Assembly: GCF_900090205.1 (NCBI RefSeq)
Contig: NZ_LT607802.1
Coordinates: 3,555,279-3,619,278 of the forward strand
DNA: 64,000 nt
Source of the DNA: Vogesella sp. LIG4
GTDB lineage: Bacteria > Pseudomonadota > Gammaproteobacteria > Burkholderiales > Chromobacteriaceae
Direction: 5' to 3'
The translations under genes were made by a program, and so were the position numbers. Below the pieces are notes generated by a model. That model was not told the origin of the DNA, made no database searches, and saw only the letters and a program-made list of their open reading frames with translations. How positions within the stretch are numbered: the stretch's first letter is position 1; every line of letters begins with the position of its first letter. Positions 53,460-62,150 of the stretch are shown piece after piece.

Positions 53460-54362
53460 ATGGACCGCTTTCATCTGATGAGCACTTTTGTCGCGGTAGC
53501 CGAGGCCGAAAGCTTTGCCGGCGGGGCCCGTCGTCTGGGTCTCTCGGCCCCGGCAGTGACTCGCGCGGTGGCCGCCCTGGAGGCACGTCTCGGGGTCAAG
53601 CTGTTGCACCGGACTACGCGCCTGGTGCGCACCACTGAAGCAGGGCAGCGCTATCTGGAAGACGCGCGGCGAATCCTCGCCGAGGCCGACGAAGCCGACG
53701 ATGCCGCCGCCGGGATCAACGCCGGCCTACGCGGCCATGTAGCAGTGACTGCCCCCACTCTGTTTGGCAGGATCCACGTCACCCCGGTGCTGGTCGAGTT
53801 CATGCATCAGCATCCACAATTGCAGATTTCGGCGCTGTTCCTCGACCGGGTAGTAAATATGCTCGAAGAAGGGATTGACGTCGGCGTACGCATCGGCGAG
53901 TTGCCCGACTCTGACTTGCGGGCTCAGCGTGTGGGTGAGGTGCGCCGCGTGGTCTGCGCCTCGCCCGAATATCTGGCGCGGAATGGCACTCCGACACACC
54001 CTGAGCAGTTGCTGGGACACCAGATTATCTCGGCCTCTGCCGTCAGCCCTACCGTCGAGTGGAAGTTCCAGGCTCAAGGTATGCCTCTGGCGGTTCGTAT
54101 CCACCCCCGTATGCAGGTCAGCAGCAACGATGCGGCTATCGTCGCGGCGACCCGGGGCGCGGGCATTACCCGGTTACTCTCATATCAGATCAGGGAATGG
54201 GAAAGCGCAGGACGCCTGCAGGTGCTACTGACCGAATACGAGCCGCCGTCCTTGCCCATCCATGTAGTACACCGCAGCGGCCCCAATGGGGCGGCCAAGG
54301 TTCGCGCACTGGTTGACCATTTGGTGGCCAGCCTGCGTGCAGGGACGCCTGGGCGATACTGA
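53460..54362 (+). CDS. LysR-family regulator of the AhpD-like operon
   Basis: A 300-residue LysR protein of the common DhcR/PA-type group. MDRFHLMSTFVAVAEAESFA and GGARRLGLSAPAVTRAVAAL form the helix-turn-helix, and LLHRTTRLVRTTEAGQRYLE follows. It is divergent from the AhpD-like, PNPOx and chemoreceptor genes and is likely to control them. The ATG at 53460 is chosen because conserved sequence starts there. Confidence 0.9.
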   Translation: MDRFHLMSTFVAVAEAESFAGGARRLGLSAPAVTRAVAALEARLGVKLLHRTTRLVRTTEAGQRYLEDARRILAEADEADDAAAGINAGLRGHVAVTAPTLFGRIHVTPVLVEFMHQHPQLQISALFLDRVVNMLEEGIDVGVRIGELPDSDLRAQRVGEVRRVVCASPEYLARNGTPTHPEQLLGHQIISASAVSPTVEWKFQAQGMPLAVRIHPRMQVSSNDAAIVAATRGAGITRLLSYQIREWESAGRLQVLLTEYEPPSLPIHVVHRSGPNGAAKVRALVDHLVASLRAGTPGRY

Positions 54363-54502
54363 CAGCCCTTGATGCTAGTGCTGAAGAGACATTACCGCTT
54401 CGAATCGTGGGCAGTCCTGCGCTGCTTACAAAAGCGACCATTGAACTCTATAAGCAGTTGAGCGGCAGTTATCTGGCATATTGCCGACTAAACTAGAATA
54501 GA

Positions 54503-54568
54503 GGCTGAAGGGCGGCTTAGGCCGACGATCTGCCGCTGATCCTTCCTGGTTGGCTGCAGGTCGGCCTA
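54503..54568 (-). repeat. REP-like repeat, copy at 54.5 kb
   Basis: On the minus strand the core (54549 to 54520) matches the 60.8 kb copy with about two differences, and the flank GGCCGACCTGCAGCC (54566 to about 54552) also matches. It stands in a 245-base intergenic region between the LysR and AraC genes; nothing else is seen there. Confidence 0.7.
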
Positions 54569-54607
54569 GCATCTCGTGCTATTTGCTGGGTGTGTGCCAG
54601 TCTTCAC

Positions 54608-55528
54608 TTAAGTCCCAGTTTGCAACAGCTGTGAAATATCCCGCTTCGGTGGCAAACCAAACAGGCGGCCATACTCGCGGCTAAACTGTGACGGGCTTTC
54701 ATAGCCCACACGGAATGCTGCCGTGGCGGCATCCATTCTTTCATTCAGCATCAGGCGCCTGGCTTCATTCAGTCGCAGCCACTTCACATATTGCAGAGGG
54801 CTCATAGCCGTGAGCTGACGGAAATGGTGATGCAGACTGGAGGGACTCATCTGGATACGCGCCGCGAGCTCGTCAATTCTGAGCGGCTCGGTGTAATGCG
54901 ATTTCAGCCAGTCGATTGCCCTGGCAATGCGCTGACTGTAGCTGCCAGTAGCCAGTGTTTGCCACAGACGCGCCGCCTGATCGCTCATCAGCAAGCGATA
55001 ATGGATTTCCCGTTGGATCAGTGGCGACAAAATGGCGATGTGCTCCGGCTCATCCAGCAGCGACAGCAGGCGGCCGAAGGCGGCATGCAGCTCCGGCGTA
55101 ATCGTGCCAAGGGCCATACCATGGTGATGGCCTTTGTTCTGTGGCGCAGCAAGCCCTCCCTGGGCAATCAGCTCGGCCATGATGCGCAGATCTAGGCGCA
55201 GCACCAGGCCAAGACAGGGCTGCTCGACACTGGCATCCAGCACTTGTGAGCTGGCCGGCAAGTCAACCGAGTTCAGCAGGAAATGGCTGGCGTCATAAGG
55301 GTAGGACTGATCGCCAACCAACATCTGCTTTGCCCCCTGCACCACCAGCACCACGCTGGGCTCCACCATGCAAGCACACGGTTCAGTGCCTTGTTCGCGC
55401 CGGAAAAAACTGAGGTTAGGGACGGCGGTTTGGCGATCCTCGTTGCCCTGAGTACGCCTGGCGATGGCCGCTATCAACTGTACCTGCAGCGCGGATGATG
55501 TCGTTTGAGAAGCAGAAACCGAGTCCAT
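54608..55528 (-). CDS. AraC-family transcriptional regulator
   Basis: A 306-residue regulator. The N-terminal part has the AraC_N (PF06719-type) pattern GTEPCACMVEPSVVLVVQGA, and the C-terminal double helix-turn-helix is LRIDELAARIQMSPSSLHHH followed by AAFRVGYESPSQFSREYGRL. AAAGGACAACCCG precedes the ATG. A broken hydrolase gene lies divergent to it; the MFS pump and hydrolase genes further on may be its targets. This group often controls a neighbouring oxidoreductase or hydrolase. Confidence 0.9.
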   Translation of the reverse strand: MDSVSASQTTSSALQVQLIAAIARRTQGNEDRQTAVPNLSFFRREQGTEPCACMVEPSVVLVVQGAKQMLVGDQSYPYDASHFLLNSVDLPASSQVLDASVEQPCLGLVLRLDLRIMAELIAQGGLAAPQNKGHHHGMALGTITPELHAAFGRLLSLLDEPEHIAILSPLIQREIHYRLLMSDQAARLWQTLATGSYSQRIARAIDWLKSHYTEPLRIDELAARIQMSPSSLHHHFRQLTAMSPLQYVKWLRLNEARRLMLNERMDAATAAFRVGYESPSQFSREYGRLFGLPPKRDISQLLQTGT

Positions 55529-55641
55529 CGGGTTGTCCTTTGTTCGATAAATCGTACCCTAGCGCCATGAATTGGTTCTGTCTGCTTGATTTCCATGCAC
55601 TTACAGGATCAGGCAAGCAATCTGGGGGATCAGACCATGGG

Positions 55642-56004
55642 TTCATACAACTTCGCATCAAGAATGGACCATGGACGGGCTACGTACTGATGTCGGAGCA
55701 GAAGCGCCCGCTATTCAGTGGTGATAGCGGCTACAGGCCGCACTTCCGCGATATCGGCCAACGACTGGGCCGTTTGACCAGAGGGCCCTGGACATGGGGC
55801 ATGTACCATACACGCTGGCCGCTGTTACACATGACGTCCGAAGAGTCCGCTCTGGCCGCCACGCAGTTGGGCGCGCGGCGGCTACTGCCGGCACGCGGTG
55901 TGTCGCTTCAGCCTAGCAAGACACCGCTGGAACACGCCATTCGAGCGTATCGTGGCAGCCAGCCAGCGCCGTGCCTACCAGCAGCGAACACCGCGCATCA
56001 GTGA
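55642..56004 (+). pseudogene. C-terminal fragment of a metallo-beta-lactamase-fold hydrolase
   Basis: The frame reads NGPWTGYVLMSEQKRPLFSG then DSGYRPHFRDIGQRLGRLT, TRWPLLHMTSEESALAATQL and GARRLLPARG. This matches the end of the RomA/NAPE-PLD-like metallo-beta-lactamase fold (GDTGYxxHFxxIG ... MxPEEA ... GA). The N-terminal half with the HxHxDH metal site is missing, and the metal His/trailing end is altered. An open frame begins earlier (55495), inside the divergent AraC region, but that part is not family-like. Confidence 0.6.
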
Positions 56005-56106
56005 GTCAGTCGACCAGGACAGTACAGTGACTGCATCGACCCCGTGGTGGCAAAGCGTCGCCACTAATTAACTCACGGTAAAAAACATGCCGTAAATGAC
56101 ACTGAC

Positions 56107-57288
56107 TCAAACAGGCATCAAGCGCTGACCGCGGCCGACCAGGGAGGCGCCGAGCAACAGCAGAACCATCCCGCCCAGAAACGTCGCGTGGATCGAGAGG
56201 TGATCCAGCAGCGCGCCACCCAGCGCACCGCCCAGCAAAATTGCCAGCTGGATAGCGGCCACCAGCAAGCCGCCACCGGCCTCCTGCGCATCTGGCAGGC
56301 TGTGCGCCAGCCAGGCGGACCAACTCACCGGAATCGCGGCGTTCAATCCACCCCAGATCAGCAGACAAAGTGCTGCCCACACTGGCACGCTGCCGGTAAG
56401 CAACAAGGCCAGTGTGGCCAGGGCCAGCAATAGCGGCAGCCCGCCCAGCAAGCGATACAGATGCGATGTCAGTAGACGGCTGGCCAAGTGTGTGCCGGCA
56501 AAACCCGCCACACCCAGCACAAATAGCAGCAGTGAGAGCTGTGGCAGCGAAACGTGGGTTTGTGATTCGAGGAACGGACGGAAGTAGGTAAAGCTGGTAA
56601 AAGCACCCGCAAAAGTCAACATCACCGCCGGCATGGCGACCCGCACGTGAGAGCGTGCCCACAAGCTACGCAGCCTGAGGTTGGCCGCAGTCTGCCGGGC
56701 GGGCATGGGTGGCAGGCTACGCCATTGCCACCACAGGTTCAGGGCCACCAGCGGCACCATCAGCCAGAACACACCGCGCCACCCCACTAGACCGCCGAGA
56801 TAGCTGCCCAGCGGTGCGGCCAACGTGGTAGCCACAGCGTTGCCGGTATACAGAGCCCCCAGTGCAGACGGCACGGCTGCCGCCGGCACCAACCGGCTTA
56901 CTGTTGCCGTGGCCAACGACCAAAAGCCGCCAACCACGACTCCCAGCAGCGCCCGTGCCAACATCAGTACGCCAAAGTTGTGTGCCAGTGCCATACAAGC
57001 CAGCGAAAGCAGCATCAGACCGGTCAGGCCCAGTAGCACGTGGCGCCGATCCATGCCCCGGCATACACGGGTAATCAGCAGGCTCGCCAGCACGGCAAAA
57101 AAGCCGGAAATGGCAATGGCTTGTCCGGCCATGCCTTCGCTGGCACCCAGGTCAGCGGCTAGTGGCGTCAACAGGCTGACCGGCATGAACTCAGCAGCAA
57201 TCAGCATCGCCACGCAGAAAGACATCGACAAGACAGCGCTACGATGCGGTGCCGCGCTGGAGGCAGAAGCGCTAGAAAAATTAGACAT
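56107..57288 (-). CDS. MFS efflux transporter, DHA1 family
   Basis: A 393-residue inner-membrane carrier with twelve helices. MSFCVAMLIAAEFMPVSLLT then PLAADLGASEGMAGQAIAIS is the opening of the NepI/PbuE/AraJ type, and ARALLGVVVGGFWSLATATV is motif C. It likely exports a purine, sugar or drug-like compound. It lies 110 bases after the exported hydrolase gene on the same strand. Recurrent 10-mers inside at 56680 and 56815 mark where the backbone resumes after a long desert. Confidence 0.88.
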   Translation of the reverse strand: MSNFSSASASSAAPHRSAVLSMSFCVAMLIAAEFMPVSLLTPLAADLGASEGMAGQAIAISGFFAVLASLLITRVCRGMDRRHVLLGLTGLMLLSLACMALAHNFGVLMLARALLGVVVGGFWSLATATVSRLVPAAAVPSALGALYTGNAVATTLAAPLGSYLGGLVGWRGVFWLMVPLVALNLWWQWRSLPPMPARQTAANLRLRSLWARSHVRVAMPAVMLTFAGAFTSFTYFRPFLESQTHVSLPQLSLLLFVLGVAGFAGTHLASRLLTSHLYRLLGGLPLLLALATLALLLTGSVPVWAALCLLIWGGLNAAIPVSWSAWLAHSLPDAQEAGGGLLVAAIQLAILLGGALGGALLDHLSIHATFLGGMVLLLLGASLVGRGQRLMPV

Positions 57289-57398
57289 GGAATTCCCAAG
57301 AAGAGGCAGATCGTGCAGCACGAGAACCGTGGCGCACGCATGAAGACATGGCTGGACTACTCACCACCGTGGGTAGTCCAGCAACCTGAGGGAAGCGA

Positions 57399-58481
57399 TT
57401 ACTTCAGGTTCTTGCCGAAGAAGTCAGCAATGGCATCAAACGGAATGCGGTCGACACGATCGTACAAATCGACATGGTTGGCGCCCTTGACGATCAGCAG
57501 TTCCTTCGGTTCGGCTGCCGCGGCGTACGCAGTTTCGGCAAAGTAGCGGGAATGGGCCAACTCGCCATGCACGAATAGGATGGGGCGCGGCGAGATTTCC
57601 TTGATGTAGCTAAGGATGGGCATGTTCATGAATGACAGCGGCGTCGTCACCGTCCACGCATTGCCCGAGTTGACAGCCCGCGGATGGTAGCCACGCGGAG
57701 TCATATAGTAGTCGGCGTAGTCCAGCAGGAACTGCGGTTCGCCCCCCTTCAACTTGTTGTAGGCAGGCTGGTAGGCGGGCTGGCCGTTGGCCGCATCTTC
57801 CCAGCGCTGGCGGCTCAGTTGTTCAAGCGTCTTACGGCGTTGTTCCGGCGTAACGCTGTCGTTGTAGCCCCTGGACATGACGCGGGTCATATCGTACATG
57901 GTGCTGGCCACCACGGCTTTGACACGCTTGTCGACTGCCACCGCATTCAGCGCCATGCCACCCCAGCCACAAATGCCAATGGCACCGATGCGCTCCCGAT
58001 CGACGTAGGACTGCAGACCGATGAAGTCCACTGCCGCCATGAAGTCCTCGGTATTGATATCGGGTGATGCCACATTTCGTGGTTCGCCACCGCTCTCGCC
58101 GGTGTAGGAACCATCGAACGCCAGTGTGACAAAGCCACGCTCGGCCATGGATTGCGCATACAAGCCTGAAGCTTGTTCCTTCACCGCACCAAACGGGCCG
58201 CCCACCACAAGTGCGGCTAGACGCAGGCCTTGGCGGTTCTTTGGCAGGTATAGATCAGCAGCCAGGGTGATACCGTAGCGGTTTTTGAAGGTGACTTTTT
58301 GGTGGTCTACCTTGTCGCTCTTGGCAAAGGTCTTATCCCATTCTTGCGTCAGTTGCATGGCATGCTCCTCTGTTGCGAGAGGAGCGGCCACGGCACGCAC
58401 AGCATGGCTGCTGATGGCTAGCGCCATACCCGCAGCCATGGCGCTCAGGATGAAGCGCTTTCTGGATATTGTGATGCCCAT
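57399..58481 (-). CDS. Exported alpha/beta hydrolase, dienelactone hydrolase/YcjY-like
   Basis: A 360-residue enzyme with an N-terminal signal (SRKRFILSAMAAGMALAISS; a Tat-like twin-basic start is possible). The hydrolase part has VTFKNRYGITLAADLYLPKN, AFDGSYTGESGGEPRN, the nucleophile elbow GAIGICGWGGMALNA with Cys in place of Ser, and a C-terminal Asp/His region (ILFVHGELAHSRYF then VKGANHVDLYD). Cys nucleophiles are normal in dienelactone hydrolases. GGAGG precedes the ATG at 58481. It begins the unit with the MFS pump. The gap 58482-58714 shows nothing else. A recurrent 10-mer lies inside (57786-57795). Confidence 0.87.
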   Translation of the reverse strand: MGITISRKRFILSAMAAGMALAISSHAVRAVAAPLATEEHAMQLTQEWDKTFAKSDKVDHQKVTFKNRYGITLAADLYLPKNRQGLRLAALVVGGPFGAVKEQASGLYAQSMAERGFVTLAFDGSYTGESGGEPRNVASPDINTEDFMAAVDFIGLQSYVDRERIGAIGICGWGGMALNAVAVDKRVKAVVASTMYDMTRVMSRGYNDSVTPEQRRKTLEQLSRQRWEDAANGQPAYQPAYNKLKGGEPQFLLDYADYYMTPRGYHPRAVNSGNAWTVTTPLSFMNMPILSYIKEISPRPILFVHGELAHSRYFAETAYAAAAEPKELLIVKGANHVDLYDRVDRIPFDAIADFFGKNLK

Positions 58482-58714
58482 GTTGTACACCTCCGGCAGT
58501 TGTTCAATCCAAAAACAGTACGTCAACACCCGCGGATGTATCGGTACCCCTTGCCAGAAAGTGTACGAATCACGGTGCGCAGGGCGATATCACAGTCCTG
58601 CGGCATTCTTGCCTAATCCCGCATAGAACCGGATTAGCCACAACGTTATTTCCCGTTAAAGAGAGCACGCTATTCTGCGAATGCCAACATGAGAATCAGC
58701 GTATGAGCGCCACG

Positions 58715-59089
58715 TCACTGAAGCTGCTCTTGTGCTCTTGGTCCGCCAATTACTTGAAGCACGGCATCCCCCTGTCCCTGCTGCCGGATCAATCGGTAAG
58801 ACACGTCATCACCCGACTTACCCTGCCAGGTTTGAAAACCTTCATGGTCGCCCCCTTCCCCCTCCTGATACCAACAGTCGTAATCGCGACGCCCTCCCTT
58901 GCCCTCTGTGATAACAGCCCGCCAGAACATGGCGATCCACTCGCCACGCTCACAGCCACTGGTCAGCGCCGTGCCATCAAACACAAATAGCACCTTCAAA
59001 TACCAGGCTCCTTCTTCAGACCATGCGGTCGTCCAGACTGCCCCCAAGCAATACGCAAAGACCCCACCCCGTGATGGATACCTGAACAT
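58715..59089 (-). CDS. Hypothetical Trp-rich protein
   Basis: A possible 124-residue protein from ATG at 59089 (FMFRYPSRGGVF). It is rich in Trp, Gly and acidic residues (TTAWSEEGAWYLKVLFVFDG, MFWRAVITEGKGGRRDYDCW) and ends in QVIGGPRAQEQLQ. The frame stays open further upstream to 59167 from a TTG. Codon choice looks natural for coding DNA, but I recognise no family and no ribosome site is clear. Confidence 0.4.
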   Translation of the reverse strand: MFRYPSRGGVFAYCLGAVWTTAWSEEGAWYLKVLFVFDGTALTSGCERGEWIAMFWRAVITEGKGGRRDYDCWYQEGEGGDHEGFQTWQGKSGDDVSYRLIRQQGQGDAVLQVIGGPRAQEQLQ

Positions 59090-59187
59090 AAACTCGTCGT
59101 GTACCTGTGAATCCCCTCGTCCGTCAAAGTAGCCACGTGGTGAGCTTGTGCCGCGATCGCGCTGCAAACCCTCGACAGTTTTTGTTT

Positions 59188-59313
59188 TTGTGCAAAAATA
59201 AAATCGTGCTAAGCTTGTCGTGGTATCAAGAGTGTGAGAGCGACCCTTACAGGGTGGATACCAGCATCAGTACTAGACTGGGGCGTGGCCATCGAGCCAC
59301 GCCCCCTCTTTTT
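59188..59313 (+). ncRNA. Structured leader or small RNA before the ClC channel gene
   Basis: A promoter-like TTGTGC (59188-59193) and extended -10 TGCTAAGCT (59207-59215) point to transcription starting near 59221. From there TGGTATC (59221-59227) pairs with GATACCA (59257-59263), enclosing ACCCT/AGGGT (59243-59255); then a 10-bp stem at 59280-59289/59296-59305 is followed by CTC and five T to 59313, a textbook terminator. It ends 12 bases before the channel ATG. It is either a free small RNA of about 93 bases or a terminating riboswitch/attenuator. Confidence 0.6.
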
Positions 59314-59325
59314 CCCCGAGTCATC

Positions 59326-60654
59326 ATGCCGTATCTGGAACGTCCACTTTCCCGTCTATTCCATCTGATCCACTGGCGCCACTGGAAAGGCCGACTCGTG
59401 GTGTGGAGTGGAGCCATTCTGGCCGCGCTGGTCATTGTGGCCTTTGCGCGCCTGGTCGATTGGTCCAGTACCCTCTTCAACCAGCTCCGACTGCAATCTG
59501 CATGGCTACCGTTCCTGCTGACACCGGCAGGCGGCATGCTGATTACTTACCTGACTCGTCAGTATTTCCACGGCGCTGCGGGTAGCGGCATCCCGCAAGT
59601 GATCGCCGCGCTCAAAATGGCGCCTGAGCACAGTAAGCAGCAACTGGTTTCGCTGCGCATTGCCATCGGCAAAGTGCTACTGGGAACGGCTGCTCTTGCT
59701 TGTGGTTTTTCCAGTGGGCGCGAAGGGCCCTCAGTGCAGATCGGGGCCAGCTTGATGTATTCGGTACGCCAGCTGTTGCCCAGACGCTTTCCCATCCATT
59801 CGCATCATCTGATCCTTGCCGGTGGTGCTGCCGGAATCGCTGCCGCCTTCAATACGCCGCTGGCCGGCATTGTGTTTGCCATCGAAGAACTTGGCCGCAA
59901 ATTCGAAGAGCGCACGAATGGCGTGCTGTTGACTGCCATTATTCTTGCCGGCGTCATCTCCATTTCACTGCAGGGTAACTACACCTACTTTGGCCGGATC
60001 GTTGTGGGTCCAATCGACAGCCAGCTCGCGCTACCCATTCTGTTGAGTGGCAGCGTGGCAGGGTTGTGTGGCGGGATATTTGCCCGGCTCATGCTTGCCG
60101 GTGCCGCCTCTTGGCCAGGCCTTGCCGGTCAGATCAAACAACAGCAGCCGGTACTGTTTGCGGGTTTGTGTGGCCTGCTGGTGGCCCTGCTGGGATATCT
60201 GTCAGATGGTGCTGTGCACGGCAGTGGTTACCTGCCTACCCAGCAAGCCCTTAGCGGTATTACCCCACTGCCCGGGTGGTATGCACCAGGAAAAATACTG
60301 GCAACGCTGCTGTCTTACTATTCCGGCATTCCCGGCGGAATCTTTGCTCCCAGCCTGGCGGTAGGTGCAGGAATTGGGCAGGATCTGGCGAATTTACACT
60401 TAGTCACCAGCAACAACGCGGTCTGGATCGCCTTGTCCATGGCGGCCTTCCTGGCGGCAGTGACGCAGGCCCCCATTACTGCATTTGTCATCGTGATGGA
60501 AATGATCGACGGCCATGCCATGGTTGTCAGCCTGATTGCCTGCGCCTTTCTGGCCAGCCTTCTTTCCAAGGCAATTTCTCCGCCGTTGTATCACACCCTT
60601 GCACACAGATTCACGAAACAAGGCTCACTCCATGCCTCGGATGACAGGTCATAA
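59326..60654 (+). CDS. ClC-family chloride/fluoride channel or antiporter
   Basis: A 442-residue membrane protein. The ClC filter motifs are present: GSGIPQVIAAL (GSGIP), GREGPSVQIGAS with the gating Glu, and GIFAPSLAVGAGIG. The internal Tyr region cannot be placed by eye. A proton-coupled ClC exchanger is likely because the gating Glu is present; fluoride exporters are less likely since their motif differs (GREGT). A poor GAG ribosome site sits between the terminator and the ATG. It is divergent from the Trp-rich gene and follows the structured leader, so it may be controlled by it. Confidence 0.88.
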   Translation: MPYLERPLSRLFHLIHWRHWKGRLVVWSGAILAALVIVAFARLVDWSSTLFNQLRLQSAWLPFLLTPAGGMLITYLTRQYFHGAAGSGIPQVIAALKMAPEHSKQQLVSLRIAIGKVLLGTAALACGFSSGREGPSVQIGASLMYSVRQLLPRRFPIHSHHLILAGGAAGIAAAFNTPLAGIVFAIEELGRKFEERTNGVLLTAIILAGVISISLQGNYTYFGRIVVGPIDSQLALPILLSGSVAGLCGGIFARLMLAGAASWPGLAGQIKQQQPVLFAGLCGLLVALLGYLSDGAVHGSGYLPTQQALSGITPLPGWYAPGKILATLLSYYSGIPGGIFAPSLAVGAGIGQDLANLHLVTSNNAVWIALSMAAFLAAVTQAPITAFVIVMEMIDGHAMVVSLIACAFLASLLSKAISPPLYHTLAHRFTKQGSLHASDDRS

Positions 60655-60776
60655 CTAAATGAACCGTGGCGATGGTTCAGTTCTTCGGCAAATTATCTTC
60701 CGGCCGGAGCGGAGCGCAAATGGCTGCTTTTAACCCTGAAGCGACTGATCTCAAGTGACAAACTCGATGGCTGCTT

Positions 60777-60822
60777 TGGCCGACCTGCAACCCCAGGAGG
60801 GATCAGCGGCAGATCGTCGGCC
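60777..60822 (+). repeat. REP-like palindromic repeat, best copy
   Basis: GGCCGAC at 60777-60783 and GTCGGCC at 60816-60822 are the arms of an imperfect palindrome. The core CCCAGGAGGGATCAGCGGCA continues to 60822 with AGATCGTCGGCC. Copies are at 50762 and 54520 (reverse), with diverged relatives near 14-92 and 62017-62073. The rest of 60655-60929 shows no gene; a minus-strand frame across the repeat is an artefact. Confidence 0.75.
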
Positions 60823-60929
60823 GAAGCTGCCCCTCACCCTGCCCGTCCCGAACGTCCATTCAAAGCCATATACCGGCCGTTCTTCTACCATCAATGCAAA
60901 ATGAAAATTATCCAGTAGGCTCTCCCGCC

Positions 60930-61763
60930 TCAGGGCAGATGGGGGTTGAAGTGGTGCTGCATGATCGTGCTGGCGCGCGCCACAATGGCGGTTTGCTCCG
61001 GCACTTCCTCCCACACCTCGGGCAGGTCGACAAGCGGTTCGGACAGCACGAGGAAGGCATCGTCGCCGGCAGCCGTGATGCGCGGGTCGTCCGGATACAG
61101 TTCATGCAGGTGGTGGAACGACGTGCTGTGAAACAGCGAGCGCGACTGTGTCTCGCTGGAATAGCGCACGGCGACCAGCTGCTGCCCGTCGGTCGCGCAC
61201 ACGGTCATCGTCAGCGGCGCTTCCACCCCATGGCGCCGCCCGGTCTCCTCGACCAGCGCTGCCATCCGCTCCAGCGCCAGTACCGGCTCGGTCGCTAGGC
61301 CATATGTCAAGGCAAGAAAGAACAACAGTTCGGAATCGGTCGTCCCCTCTATCGAGGCGAACAGTTCGGGGGACACCGCCAGCATCAGATCACGGCGCAC
61401 GGTGTGATAGTCGCGCACCAAGCCATTGTGGACGAACAGCCAGTGCCCGTGCCGGAACGGATGGCAGTTGGTCTCCTGTACCGGCGTATCGGTGGCGGCA
61501 CGGATGTGGGCCAGAAAAAGCGGCGAATGGATGGCGCGTGCCGCCTCGCGCAGGTTGGGGTCGTTCCACGCCGGGCGCACGCTGCGGTAGCGATATGGCG
61601 TTTCGCCCGGGTGCCCGTACCAGCCGAGGCCGAAACCGTCGCCATTGGTGGTTGAGGTGCTGAGCCGTGAATGCAGGCTCTGATCGATCAAGGAGTGCTT
61701 TGCTTGAAACAGCACCGTTTCAAGCGGAACGGGGTTTCCCGAGTATGCGAGCCAGCGGCACAT
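60930..61763 (-). CDS. Class II glutamine amidotransferase, YafJ-like
   Basis: A 277-residue Ntn-type glutamine amidotransferase. It starts MCRWLAYSGNPVPLETVLFQ, with Cys2 as nucleophile after Met removal, and continues with NGDGFGLGWYG, SPLFLAHIRAATDTPVQETN, CHPFRHGHWLFVHNG and EGTTDSELLFFLAL. The family is YafJ/DUG3-like amidohydrolase of the gamma-glutamyl type; substrates are unclear. GGAGTCCAATC precedes the ATG. Confidence 0.88.
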   Translation of the reverse strand: MCRWLAYSGNPVPLETVLFQAKHSLIDQSLHSRLSTSTTNGDGFGLGWYGHPGETPYRYRSVRPAWNDPNLREAARAIHSPLFLAHIRAATDTPVQETNCHPFRHGHWLFVHNGLVRDYHTVRRDLMLAVSPELFASIEGTTDSELLFFLALTYGLATEPVLALERMAALVEETGRRHGVEAPLTMTVCATDGQQLVAVRYSSETQSRSLFHSTSFHHLHELYPDDPRITAAGDDAFLVLSEPLVDLPEVWEEVPEQTAIVARASTIMQHHFNPHLP

Positions 61764-62150
61764 GATTGGACTCCGGAGTGAAAATCCATTATGGCACTGC
61801 CCCATTTTCATATTGGGTGTTAGGGGTCGCCCTGCGCATTAACTTCGCCCAAGGCCTGCTACTGTGGGCCTTCCCCTTAAGTCGGTTCGGCATCGAAGCG
61901 AGAAGTTGCGAAAGTGCCAAGAACAGTGTGCTGCAGCCTTGCGCAGCCAAGTACAGATATCGACGGCTCACGGGTCAAAACCGGACTGGTTTAGATATGT
62001 ACCATCGGCAGCTCCGGCCGAGGATCCTACCGATGGGCATGGTGATCAGCCAGCTGATCGGCCGAAGCGGCCTTATTGGCTGGATGGATTAATCGACGGC
62101 TTTACGGGTCTTTCCGGCCATGGGGGGGGTGCTTACAAGATTAGAGCGAT
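61764..62150. other. Intergenic gap with a diverged REP-like copy
   Basis: No gene is seen in these 387 bases. From 62017 to 62073 GGCCGAGGATCC...GATCGGCCGAAGCGGCC is a diverged relative of the repeat at 60777. The remainder is AT-richer than the surrounding genes and has several short frames only. Confidence 0.45.

Noticed and set aside
60751-61014. Small minus-strand protein frame (87 codons)
   Set aside because: It runs through the REP-like repeat and the end of the amidotransferase gene; such frames are by-products of the repeat.
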